The notes under the pieces are model-generated. The model ran no database searches, was not told the origin of the DNA, and saw only the letters and a program-made list of their open reading frames with translations. Below are positions 1-11,700 of a stretch of 64,000 nucleotides of DNA, piece after piece. This DNA is from Anoplolepis gracilipes (Eukaryota; Arthropoda; Insecta; Hymenoptera; Formicidae). Position 1 is the first letter of the stretch. Each line of letters starts with the position of its first letter. The stretch spans positions 3,580,001 through 3,644,000 of the forward strand of contig NC_132976.1 in the NCBI RefSeq assembly GCF_047496725.1, read 5' to 3'. The position numbers and the translations under genes are program-made.

Positions 1-39
1 CGGTCGTTTTACCATGTCATCGAAGGTAGATCCAGCCAT
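1..39 (-). CDS. N-terminal start of an unidentified leftward gene (partial)
   Basis: Read on the minus strand, an ATG at 39-37 opens a frame that stays open for 13 codons to the window edge and reads MAGSTFDDMVKRP. The ATG sits in a reasonable context (ACTACATGG on the coding strand). The gene would be head to head with TAF5, with about 275 bp between the two start codons, which is a common arrangement for housekeeping genes. Thirteen residues are too few to name a family, and an open frame of this length could arise by chance. The call therefore rests mainly on position and start context. Confidence 0.35.
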   Translation of the reverse strand, partial: MAGSTFDDMVKRP

Positions 40-313
40 GTAGTTCTATCGATTCATAAAATGGATCCAGTTAGCGCCACTGTACCGGGGCGGGGCGGGG
101 GGGGGGGGGGGAAGCGTCTCAAGAAAAAAATAGGGCATGGCGCCTTTTAGTTTCAGATTTCTCTCTGACGGTGATGTCTTATTTTAAGAATAAGAGGTTA
201 GGTTCCTCTGTTGTGTATTTCGAATTTTCGTGAGCTTATTGATATTTCACCAGATTTCACAGAAAAAAATCTTCCTTTTTAATACTTTATTAATAATTAA
301 TAATCACATAAAT
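40..313. promoter_or_regulatory. Presumed bidirectional promoter with a G-rich block
   Basis: This is the interval between the leftward start at 39 and the TAF5 start codon at 314. It contains a strongly G-rich block at 87-111: two runs of four G, each followed by a single C, then fifteen consecutive G. The remainder is AT-rich and would include the 5' UTR of TAF5. No TATA box is obvious. That the interval drives both genes is inferred from the geometry. Confidence 0.4.
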
Positions 314-809
314 ATGGATAACGAGAAAAGTACTATGCTCGCTGTTTTACAACTCCTGAAGAAGTACAATTTAAAAGTAAGTTTGCAAGATTGCATATTC
401 TTTACCTCTCTCTCTTAAGGTTCTAAGTTGTAATAATAAATGTTATCGTATGAGAAATATAATAAATAGCTTTGTGTATAATTTAATTGATAGGAGAAAG
501 TTATTGATGTATGTTTCTTTTTAGGGGACAGAAGAATTATTTAGAAAGGAAGCCAATCTGACAGATATCTCAGCTGAAGAAGCTCAGCAAACTGATTCGG
601 AGGTGACTAGTGTACTTTCTGCTTACAAAAGTGAAGGAGATCCTGCACAATATGAGAAAGCATACAGCGAATTGAAAAAATTTGTAGAAGGAGCTTTGGA
701 CATTTATAAGGTACATTAAAGCTATAAAAATTGACATATTTATGATTACAAAGTATCTTGTGTATCATAATATTATAAATTTATAAATTATAAATTATAA
801 TACATATAT

Positions 810-851
<42 letters not shown>

Positions 852-3430
852 CATTAAAATATCTTTCTTATACTCTCTATATTTGTTATATAATAATAGC
901 ACGAACTAGGGACCATACTATATCCAGTTTTAGTACATATGTATCTAGAATTAGTTTACAATAATCATTCGGAAGAGGCAAAACAGCTCATGGAAAAGTT
1001 CAGTGGAAATTTAGAAGAATATTACCAAGATGACTTGAAAAGATTAGCCAATGTAACAAAACGAGAGCAAATGGCAGGGAATGAATTAACTGATACTTTT
1101 AAGTAAGTGTGTCTATAAAAATAGTGATGTAAGATCAAAGTGTTATAATTTAAATATATTACTTGATGTTTATTTATAGATCCAATCAGTTTATAATTAG
1201 AATGTCGAGGGATACGCTTTCTATATTAAAACGACATTTGCAAGAGAAGAAACATAATGTTTTACTAAACATTATACAGGAACATCTTTACTTTGACATG
1301 TATGAGGGTGTTGCTCGCAATAAAGAACAGATAGATGCGACATCTGGAGCTATGGTGGGGGAAGCCACTAGACAAGGTAATGAAATTTTCATATTTCTAA
1401 GAGAAGAATCGTTTTTTAATCTATGCGCTTTATAACAAAGGATATTAATAAAATTGTTACATTATAGATAACAAGGCAAAGGTCTATTACGGACTTTTAA
1501 AAGAACCAGATATTCAATGCGTGGCTCCAGCTGAAGAAGAAGAGGATGATACAGGTGGCGGAGATGGAGATAAACCAAAAAAGAAGAAGGCTAAGAAAGA
1601 TCCTTTATTTTCAAAAAAAACCAAATCAGATCCAAATGCACCACCTGTTGGCAGAATGCCATTACCTAATCTGTAACGTAAATTTTTTTAAGGATTTTTT
1701 TTGTTGGTTTTATGATTTTTTTCATAAATCATATTTTTAGGAAAGATGCGGATAAACTTGAAAAAGTTAAGGCATTGAGGGAAGCATCAAAAAGAGTTAT
1801 TCTGGGATCTGATACATTACCATCTATATGTTTTTATACATTGCTAAACGCAGTTCATACGTAAGTGTAAATGTAAATTATTTTTCCTTAATATTCATTT
1901 ATTAATATTATATAATAATATTTATTTATCATATTATATTGTAATATTTAGTGTAACGGCAGCAGAAGTAGCAGAAGATTCAAGTTTATTGGCTATTGGA
2001 TTCGGTGATTCTGGTATAAAAGTTTGGAGTTTAGTTCCACAAAAATTAAGATTAATGAAAACGGGTGAACTATTAAACGACGTGGAGCGAGAAGCAGGTA
2101 GAACGAAAAAATCGAAATAAAATTTTCTTGAAATTTTTGTTCTAAGATACATATTGTAAGAAATTTTACAGAGGATGTGCTGGTTAGAATGATGGATGAA
2201 AGAACATCTGAAACTACAAAAAATCTGCATGGTCATAGTGGACCCATTTATAGCCTTTCATTTAGTCCAGATAGAAATCTTTTGCTTTCATCATCAGAAG
2301 ATGCTACAAGTGAGTTTTACGTATTACATTGTATATACTTAATTAACTTTTGTTTCACATGTATATATATATTTTTTTTTTAAGTAATCCAAAAAATATT
2401 GAAAGTTGTAATTTTAACACACAAAGGAATATTTTTCTTATATTGCATAGACAATAATGAACGTGAATGATCTGTAAATATTACTTTAATATAATATAAT
2501 TTTTAGAATAGTAATTTTTATTCTCTTCCTCTCAAAGTAATTTATACGAATTTTAATAATTTATAATAATTGTTTTAGTAAGGCTATGGTCACTCCATAC
2601 ATGGACATGTGTCGTGTGTTACAAAGGCCACTTATTTCCCGTGTGGTGCGTAAGATTTTCACCACACGGTTATTACTTTGCAAGTGCCTCGAACGATAAA
2701 ACTGCCAGACTATGGGCAACTGATTCTCATCAACCATTACGAATATTTGCTGGCCATTACTCAGATGTCGATGTGAGTTGGCATTTATCGATCAAATTGT
2801 TTGTTTAGTTGATCGAAATAATTTCTTATTATCTTTATCTATATTTTAATAGGTAGTTCAGTTTCATCCAAATTCGAATTACGTCGCGACTGGTTCGAGC
2901 GATATGACTGTGAGATTATGGGACTGTGTGACCGGCAGTCAAGTCCGATTAATGACCGGACACAAAGGGCCGATTTTTTCTCTGGCTTTTTCAACGGAAG
3001 GACGATTTTTGGCTTCAGCCGGTGCCGATCATCGCGTACTCGTATGGGATTTAGCGCACGGTCATCTTGTGGCAGCCTTGTCAGGCCATACGAATAATAT
3101 TCATTGCCTGTCGTTTAGTCGAGACGGCAATATTCTAGTTTCAGGTATTTGATCTATCCATTAATTTTTCTAAATTAAACGAACAGATGTTAATAGTAGA
3201 TTGTCACTTTGCCAGGATCCTTAGACTACACGCTGAAATTATGGGATTTCACAAAATTAGCAGAGGAGATGAGTCTAGAAGATGTAAATGTTTCTCACAA
3301 TCCAGATGTAAAAACTAATGCAGAATCCTATTTATTACGTACTTTTGCTACAAAAAGTACATCTGTCTTAACAGTACATTTTTCACGTAGAAATTTACTA
3401 CTAGGTATCGGTATGTTCGACTCTACATAA
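314..3430 (+). CDS. Taf5: Transcription initiation factor TFIID subunit 5 (TAF5)
   Basis: TAF5 is a core scaffold subunit of the nuclear TFIID complex used by RNA polymerase II. Eleven exons are supported: 314-376, 525-710, 900-1102, 1180-1376, 1468-1672, 1741-1860, 1952-2097, 2172-2309, 2579-2772, 2853-3144 and 3216-3430. They sum to 1959 nt, giving 652 residues, with GT-AG junctions and matching phases. The N-terminal part holds a LisH-like segment (about residues 8-40) and the TAF5 NTD2 helical domain (from about residue 84, beginning HELGTILYPVLVHMYLELVY). An acidic and then lysine-rich linker follows. The C-terminal half, from about residue 325, is a WD40 propeller with repeated GH...D.VRLW/LWD signatures, such as MTVRLWD and YTLKLWD. 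The protein ends in RRNLLLGIGMFDST, matching the family's usual C-terminus. The start chosen is the first ATG, with upstream stops. The order LisH, NTD2, WD40 is diagnostic. Confidence 0.96.
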
Positions 3431-3908
3431 TTTATTATGTCTCAGACTCATTGTTTTATATACATAAGAGACTCAAATTATATATTAAGTATATCATTAT
3501 TAACAAATGTAACCAATTATTAATAAATCTTTTCCATTTATTCTTGTGTGTGTGTATATATATTATTATTTTATAATAAATACTTGGACTATGTCCACTT
3601 ATATAAATACGATAAAAAATTAGCATTAATAATAGATTTTTATTAAAATATTAATAGAAAAGTTTCAAAATTTATTTATTCTATATAATTTTATTTCATT
3701 TCATACAATCGTTATTACGAAATGAGAAAATTGTGTAAATAAAAATTTAAATAAAAAGCAACGTCGAGGTCGAGCAAGTTGATGCATTACGATCGATAAT
3801 TCGCAAGATTTTGCAACTCGAGCGTGCGAGTGAATGGCGGTAGTAAACGTGCTGCCGATCTTGCGGTAATAAGTGCAATCTGTGGTAGTGACATCTATAT
3901 ATACACAT

Positions 3909-3944
<36 letters not shown>

Positions 3945-4132
3945 GAAGAGAACTCGACCGAAAGCCGTAAAAAGCTGTTGACAGAAAATAGGCAAGTAGG
4001 AGAGACGGTGGTGAATGAAATAAAATGCCCGCTTGCGTAAATGAAAGTGAGTAGGCGGTTCCCTGACATTTCAGCTGTCACCTTCGGGCGTTGTCTCCCG
4101 TGAAACCGACGCGTTTCACTTTCTAAAACACG
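3431..4132. other. TAF5 3' flank and NCKIPSD promoter region
   Basis: The first part is AT-rich and contains AATAAA-type signals near 3522 and 3576 that could end the TAF5 transcript. A CA microsatellite lies at about 3914-3942. The stretch from about 3760 to 4132 is richer in GC and CpG and probably holds the promoter and 5' UTR of NCKIPSD. The open frames on the minus strand here cross the CA repeat and look like chance frames. Confidence 0.6.
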
Positions 4133-7028
4133 ATGGATGACGACAGTGCAAGGTTAGGTGAGTTGAAAGAGCGTGATACATAACATCTGCATCTTGTCCA
4201 GAAAGAGCCGGCTTTTTTGTATCCTCGAAATATATATCTTTTCTGATCGTATTTTGTATTTTTCGTAGCCACCGACAACGGACACGAAGTAGTTAAGGCT
4301 TTGTACGACTTCAAGGCCACGTTCGCTAAGACACTCAGCTTCCGGGTGGGCGAACATTTTCTGTTGCTGCAGCGTAACGTCAAACAGAAGAATTGGTGGC
4401 AGGTTGTAAATAGAGGAGGACGTCTAGGCTACATACCATCCAATTATGTTACCACTGTGAAAGTATGTTGACTTTGTTTATGCATATATGTATATATATA
4501 TATTTTTTTTTCTATATTTTTATCAATCAATTGTTAGGTGCAGCCACAGTTCTTGATTGATTTTTTGGAAGACTGTATAATAACTTTGGAAACGGAAAAT
4601 AATAAACAGGGTGACTCGCTTCATACCGACAAGCAGGATCTTTTGGCACAGCTGATAGAAAAGAAAAAGCAAATTGAACTAGGTAGAAAGTCTAAGAGAC
4701 AGGCGCCTAAACCGCCAAATTTTGAATGTAACATTATATCTGGAGAAACAGATTCGGTGACTGCTTGTGACAATATAGAAGCGGATGTTAAATCAGCACC
4801 GAGCAATACTTCTTACGCAACAGCAAGGACCACTCTTTATGGTAGTGCAAATGCAGATGCCGGTCAGACAATTACCCAACGACCAACGACTGAAAGTGAC
4901 CGTGTACCATCACTTCCTCGTCAATCATCTTCAGATATTGTGCAAAAAGTACAGTCGCTTCCTCGGCAATCATCTTCAGACACTGTGCAAAAAGTCCAGA
5001 CACAGAACACAGATGTTCGTAAAAGCTCCTCTCAGGGTAGTGTGCAAAGTAAATGTAGTAGCTCGCCAATTAAGTGCAATTCATCAGCAAAAAATGGCTC
5101 GCCAGTTAAGAGCAATTCGTCTTTACAAGCCATCAATTCGCGAAGCGCTTACCAACTGCTCGATCAAGTGCGCAAAAATACTCAACTTAGTCATGAGATG
5201 TCAAAGGTAGCGGTGACAGTTGTAGTGTCTGGCCTACAACAGTTACTGCCAGAAACTATAAGTCATTATCTCGATGCTTTGTTGCATCAGCTACAAACAC
5301 CGTTGAATGTGTCAAAAATGAGTATAGAAGAAACTTATGATGCTAATAGATTGAGAATAATTTTTACCGAACTAACTTCATGCAAGGAAGATTCACAGCA
5401 AAGGAGTTGGATGCTTTATGAAGATGAATCTATCATTGTGGAATATATCAAAGAACTGACAGAAATATTGGTATGTTTTATGAAGCAATAGAATATTTTA
5501 TTTATAATATAATTATGTTAATATCACATTTTTAATACTTGGACCTTGATATTTCTAATTCTTTCTAATTTTCTTCAATTAAATTTTTTTTAAGTTTAAA
5601 TCAATATATGCATTTTTAAAGACATTACATATGAATAATTTAGTTGTTAGTATTAAATATGTGATATAAATATAGACATTTGAGATTATTATTAAACAAT
5701 TAATATTTATACATGTATTTTTTTTTATTGAATAGACCAATGCTGATGCAAATGTATCAAGATATGTTTTGAGGCAAGATCGATACAATGGAGTAACAAT
5801 ATTGATACAGTATTATCAAATGGAGACAAGATGGACTATTAGACAATTGTTGTTGCAATCGTTTGGTGTTATGTGTAGTTTGGATTCAGTGGTTCTAACT
5901 ATAATGTTAAATAGTATTTTACCAATGGAACTAGCAAGGTGTGATATAAATTTAGAACATTTAGTAATGAAATATAACATAATGAACAATTTTTGATTAC
6001 GTGCTTTTGTAGAGATATGAGGAGTAATCCCAGAAATGTATTAAGATTAAATTATTCCTCTTTACTACTTACAATGATTTTTTCAATGGGTGAACCCATG
6101 CCAGTTACACATTTGGGTAAGTAAGAAATTAATAAGACAGTAATAATATTAATCAAGATTAAAATATATATGTTTTCTCTTATGAATTATAGAACAACTT
6201 GGTCCAGATTTTATATCGTTCCTCCTGGACTTAATAGAAACACCACCTGATACAGATTTAGAAGATCAAATTCCGGACTTGTTCATAAATTTAATATTAT
6301 CCTACAATCTGCAGTTTACAACTTCCGAGAATATGGTTCTAAATGCTTTACGTGAACGAACTGTGGCCAAGACTTTCACTGAAAAAATTTTGTTCCTTTT
6401 CAACAGAGAAGGTGAATTTTAATAGTGCAAGTAATATCGCAACGCAAACACGATCCGCCCAAACTGATTTTTAATTCATTGCAGAGGATCCGGTACGAAT
6501 ATTTGATCATGAGCCTCAACCGCCGCACTCTGTACTGAAACTTTTTATCGACTTGTTCAGTAACGATGCCATAGCAAGTCTCTTTTATACTAATGATGTG
6601 AAAGTTCTCATTGACATCATTCTACGGCAACTTTTCGATATGTTTCCGGGTGATAAGGTATTATATTATGTGATAAAAATGTTTACATTGAAAAATATTT
6701 CAGATTATATCTAATATTTTTATTTATTTTTATTTATTTAATGTAATAACAGCGTAGACAATATTTAGAGCTTTGTCGTCGAGTTCTACGTACCTCGAGC
6801 TACAACGAGCATCGTCATCGATCTGAAGATTTATTAAAATGTTTCACAAGGTAAGACTTTAGTTATATGTGTTGCAACTTATCACAAATATTTTTCTATT
6901 AAATTTCATTTTATTCACATCCTGTATTTTGCCTTAGAATATTCTGCGAGGAAACAACAGAGAGCCAAGAAGACCAGAAAGTAGTACGCGAAATTAGCAA
7001 CGAATTTCCACATTTATTCAAGATGTGA
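4133..7028 (+). CDS. NCKIPSD: NCK-interacting protein with SH3 domain (SPIN90/DIP1 homologue)
   Basis: SPIN90 family proteins bind Arp2/3 and NCK or N-WASP and help seed linear actin filaments in the cytoplasm. Nine exons are supported: 4133-4157, 4269-4462, 4538-5470, 5736-5938, 6013-6116, 6193-6411, 6485-6657, 6753-6850 and 6938-7028. They total 2040 nt, giving 679 residues. Residues about 15-72 are an SH3 domain with ALYDF, the Trp pair of NWWQV and GYIPSNYV. A basic proline motif (RQAPKPPNF, about residues 125-134) and a Ser-rich low-complexity linker follow. The linker contains a near-perfect doubled 15-residue unit at about 198-227. The C-terminal half is the helical SPIN90/Ldb17 leucine-rich domain, recognised by QQRSWMLYEDESII, YYQME and EPQPPHSVLKLF. 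The first exon encodes only eight residues, so this start is less certain than the rest. Confidence 0.93.
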
Positions 7029-8792
7029 CATTTAATTTCATCCTCTGATCAAGATTTAGAAGAGGATGATTTGCAAACTCTCGTCTAAGTAAATAGATCT
7101 GTGAACTTATTGAAAAGAAATCAAACTCATGTATTGAGTTTTTGTTAATCCTGGCTTATTTTATTTTATTTTATTTAATCTTAGTAAAAGAAGTAGCGAA
7201 ATGCGCACAATTCATGAAATATCGACGATATGTTTTACGACTGCCATAAATGTCTTCATTCGATTGCGGTGCTACAAGATGTCATTTGTTGCAATGTATT
7301 TAGGTGAAATTGTAACTATTTAGAGTGAAGAGATAACTATTTCATATGTGTAAAATTATATATAACATATATATATATAACTCATAACAAAGTCCTTTTC
7401 ACTCTTATTACAAGGACCATTGATATTTAAAAGCATTCCAATATTTGCATATAACTAAATTGAATCTTTAATAGTTATAATTAATCTCCATATTTACTAA
7501 TTTATATATAGAGAGATTATATATATATATATTGAGATAAAGTTTAATATAAACATACAGTTGATCTCTGTGTGTATTGTTAAAAGATGGACAAATCAAT
7601 TATATATAAAATTATAACATTATTTGTTCGTAAAAATATATATATACTCTAGTCCACATCTATGTGTCAGAATAATATTCTAAGTCATAAAAATGTTAGT
7701 TTAAATTCTAGTTTATATATAAATTATATTTCAATAAGGTATAAATACTTTTACATCTAAATACAGTGCCGTTATTTTACAAATGTTTTAATTATATAAA
7801 GTCTAGAAAAACTTTCTCGCGGATTTACTTATAAGACTTATTAGGTGCCACTGTGCTATTGGTAAACTTGCTAGTCTATAATTAGTAACTATATTTTTTT
7901 AAGCATGTTAGTCTACGTTATGTTTGCAATTTTCAACATGTCAATTATAAAGGAATCTCAAATTTTATTGTGATTAATTGAATGTTAAATAAATAAAAAG
8001 TTTAGCTGATAATTCTCAAACAAAAGATATTGACATTTCCTCTTAATTTAACATCCAACTATTCAATAGAAAACTAATTTTATGACAATTATAATGACAT
8101 GACTATTTAATATCTATATTGTCTAAATATTATTACGCAATCAAAAATAAAATATTTTGCGTGTCTAAAAATTAGGAAAAAAAGAAATAGACAAAAATAG
8201 ATGTTAGATTACATAATTAACTTTACATTTAGTTTTATATTGACTAAAATATATTAAAAAGTAATATAATAAAAGGGAACATGTTTTTTATATCAAACAG
8301 TTTCATGTGAATCAACATGAGAAAAGTTTTGCTCGAGTAAATTTCACTTATTTAGGCGATTATATCACTATATAAGTCGAGAAAATTTTCGTCTTGTATA
8401 ACGAAACGCACGTGTATAAGGAGAATTATTTGTACTATCAAACAACAGAAAATATAAGAGTTTTATCTTGTTTTATTAATAATAAATATATTGATTTTTT
8501 AATGAAAAAAAAATTCCAAGAATTTGGTATATATATATGAAAGTAAAATTTGTTTGTCGTAATAAGTATGATGTATGTATAAAAGCAGGGAATATTCATT
8601 CGATGCATTGTTCATGGCAGGAATTTTCTTCCGAGACTAATCACAAAACGGAAGGACACTTGTACGAATAATTTTTTTTTTTTTTGTGCGCATTAATTCG
8701 TCATAAACATGCGAATGATCAGTTCCAAAATGTAATGGTTGCATGACGTGTGTCTTTGAATCCAAAAGCAGTTCACCATTCATTCAAGGTAA
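7029..8792. other. Convergent 3' flanks of NCKIPSD and troponin C
   Basis: This is AT-rich DNA between two convergent stop codons. It contains several possible poly(A) signals, for example AATAAATAAA near 7988 on the plus strand and TTTATT-type complements near 8470 for the minus strand. It probably holds long 3' UTRs of both genes. I see no coding frame, RNA gene or mobile element. Confidence 0.6.
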
Positions 8793-11700
8793 CTATTCAC
8801 CAGTCATCATTTCCATGAACTCTGAAACGAAAAAGAATAATTGATGTAAGTTTACAGCAAGCGATTTTTGTTTAGTCTTGCCTTCAATTAATTAACTAAT
8901 AATTTTAATAGAATTTAAAATCAAATTCTCTCTCTCTCTCTCTCTCTCTCTCTGCTAGCAGTCCGATTGGTAATAAAAATTTTCTGATTTGCAAGTTCAA
9001 AGATTGTTTTAAAAATATATTATAAATGTTTTTGTTTCTTTCTTTTTATACTTTTTTTATTCTTTTAATAGAATCTTATTTAATTTAATAATAATTAATA
9101 AGATATTTCTTTCTGTTGCCTTTGAGTAATTCGTTTATATACATATATTTATTATTTCATACATCACTAAATTGTGTTTTATTACAGGAATTATAAAGAT
9201 CTTCAATTTAATCCAGCATAGGAAATATAGTAAGTTTCCATCGTTTCTAATATATCTATTTTTGTAGCGTTTTACTACCTAATTACATTTTGATATTTAT
9301 GAGCATCACACATATGAAATTCATCAAGAATTGAAACGGACGTGCGATTTTGATAAATCGTCGCAATTTGTTAATACGAATATAAAAATAGATAGGATCA
9401 GTCGCATCAACCTCAATCATCCTCGATCTGCCAACTCTTTCATATATAAATAAACCACTCGGTTTCCTTTCATTCAAGCTTGCACGGATACCGATTCTTC
9501 AGAAAAATAAAACGGGTAACGTTTAATTCAACATCAGCGATAAACACGACAGTCTTCATTAAAGTTGGAAAATATCACGAGATAAATTTTGTAAAAAAAA
9601 ATGATTTCTCTTCAAAGATTTATGTTAATCGAAAAGACATGATTCTACATTTTGTTGTGTTCTCAAAAAAAAAAAATCGATTTCTCGCCTTAAGAAAAAA
9701 AGAGAAAAGACAGCACACAATATATAGTTATGGTAAATAAATACTTTTACTATTTATTTTTTTGAAATATTATATATAAATATTCTATACATGTGCATTA
9801 AGAGAAAAAAAATAATAAAAACTATATTTAACATAAGTATTATTACATATTTTTATAGTATGTAAATAAATGATTGTAAATATTTCTCAAATATTTGTTA
9901 AGATATTTATGATAAATTTGTAATCTGTTCAAATCTAGAATTACAAAAATATTTATAAAACATTTAAATAATTATTATAAATTTTGTATATATTTTAGAT
10001 ATTGTGTGCTATATGAAAGGAAAACAATAGAAGAAAACGTACCATCAAAATCAACTGTACCGGAACCGTCAGAGTCGATCTCTTCAATCATCATGTCCAA
10101 CTCTTCATTCGTCAATTGATCATCCAATTCCCTCAGGATCTCGCGTAAGCATGTCGTTGGGATGTAACCGTTACCTGAGTGAGTAAAAAAATTACAGATT
10201 TTAATAAAATTTGAGTAACTTAAATTCCATAAAAATTGTTAAGAGATCATTACAATAATCGCGGAACACATTGTTTTATTATTAATCGTATATCTACAGC
10301 TTCATGCGTGTAGTTCTCACTCCTCGCTTTTCTATCTCTCACTCGATACAAACAATAGAGATGTAATTGCAAAATTTATTCGTAAAACAGATTATTTATC
10401 TTGCCGGTGTGCCAGTTACACACGATAAAATATATACGCTCTGCTTTCGACATAATTGTAATTCATGAAAGATGTGTTACGACATTCTTGGCTTTCGGCC
10501 GCCACGTGAGATGCTTCTGTTGGGAATCTCGCGTAGTCGGCTTATTTTTACTTACGTTCACTTACGAGGCAAACTTAACGCGCTTGTTTGTATCCCGACG
10601 TTTCCCTGTCACACGTTTGTCACATATGTCTTTCTTCGCTGTGAGATTGATTGTGTTGATTTTACAAAACAAAATATCTGCTACTCTCAGAGAGACGTGT
10701 AATTTTATAAATTATAGATATAGAAAAGATATTCATATACATATATAAAACAACAGATACTTCTTTATATTAAAATATATTATGGTAAAAGAAAGCGCGA
10801 AACTAATGAATTAATAATAAATCTTAAGAAATCTCTTTGCATTTTATCGCGATATTGACAGTTGTTGGGTTCTCACGTGTGATCAGAGATTTATAAATAA
10901 AAAAACTAGACTCTTTATTTCCACATATTAAATATTAGAAAAGACATTCGAAATCCAGTGCTATAACGAATCAATTAGTGACACATGCGATGATAAAATG
11001 TGTCAACGCGGGTCGTATTGCTTTTGCATTCCTAAGCGTTTATATTTTGTTGCTTACAAAATCATTGGATTTAAGATAGTCGTTACCAAAACGATCAGCG
11101 AATTGCCAACGACGTCGTTACTTCACATTAACAGTACATAAATGCTAGTTAAATAACGCGAAATCTCGTTAAAATTGTTTATACGAGCAACTTGCCCTAC
11201 CTTCCTTGTCATAGAGCCTGAAAGCCTCTCGAAGTTCTTTTTCCAGAGCCTCCGCATCCTCCTCAACAATAAATTTCGCTGCCAACGTGACGAATTCCTC
11301 AAACTCGAGCCGTCCAGATTCTATAAACGAAGAATTGTGTAAGAGAAAGAGAGATCGTGAATTCTATAAATATGATTTGGTGAAGCGGATAATACAATAA
11401 ATTACGCGACATTCAACCGACAACAATCAAGATCGCATAGATTTGTAAACACGTCGAAAATAGAAGAGTAAACAGGTCGTTATATTCATGTGTAATCATT
11501 AATATTCTTTAAATAAATTTTATCCTGTTTTTTTTATCTACGATTAAACCATATAATGTTTATTATTTACTATCGGCATCGACTTCGTCAATGAGTTCGT
11601 CCAAGATTTTTTTGTTGAACGGTTGACCCATTAGTCGAAGAATATCGGCGACCATGTCAGTGGGGATGCTGCCGCTCTTGTCCCTGTCGAAGCTGTCGAA

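Noticed and set aside
3701..4383. Minus-strand frames between TAF5 and NCKIPSD
   Set aside because: They cross a CA microsatellite and overlap NCKIPSD exons 1 and 2 antisense, with no family similarity.
9283..9740. Open frames in troponin C introns
   Set aside because: They are AT-driven, have no homology and lie within a well-supported intron.
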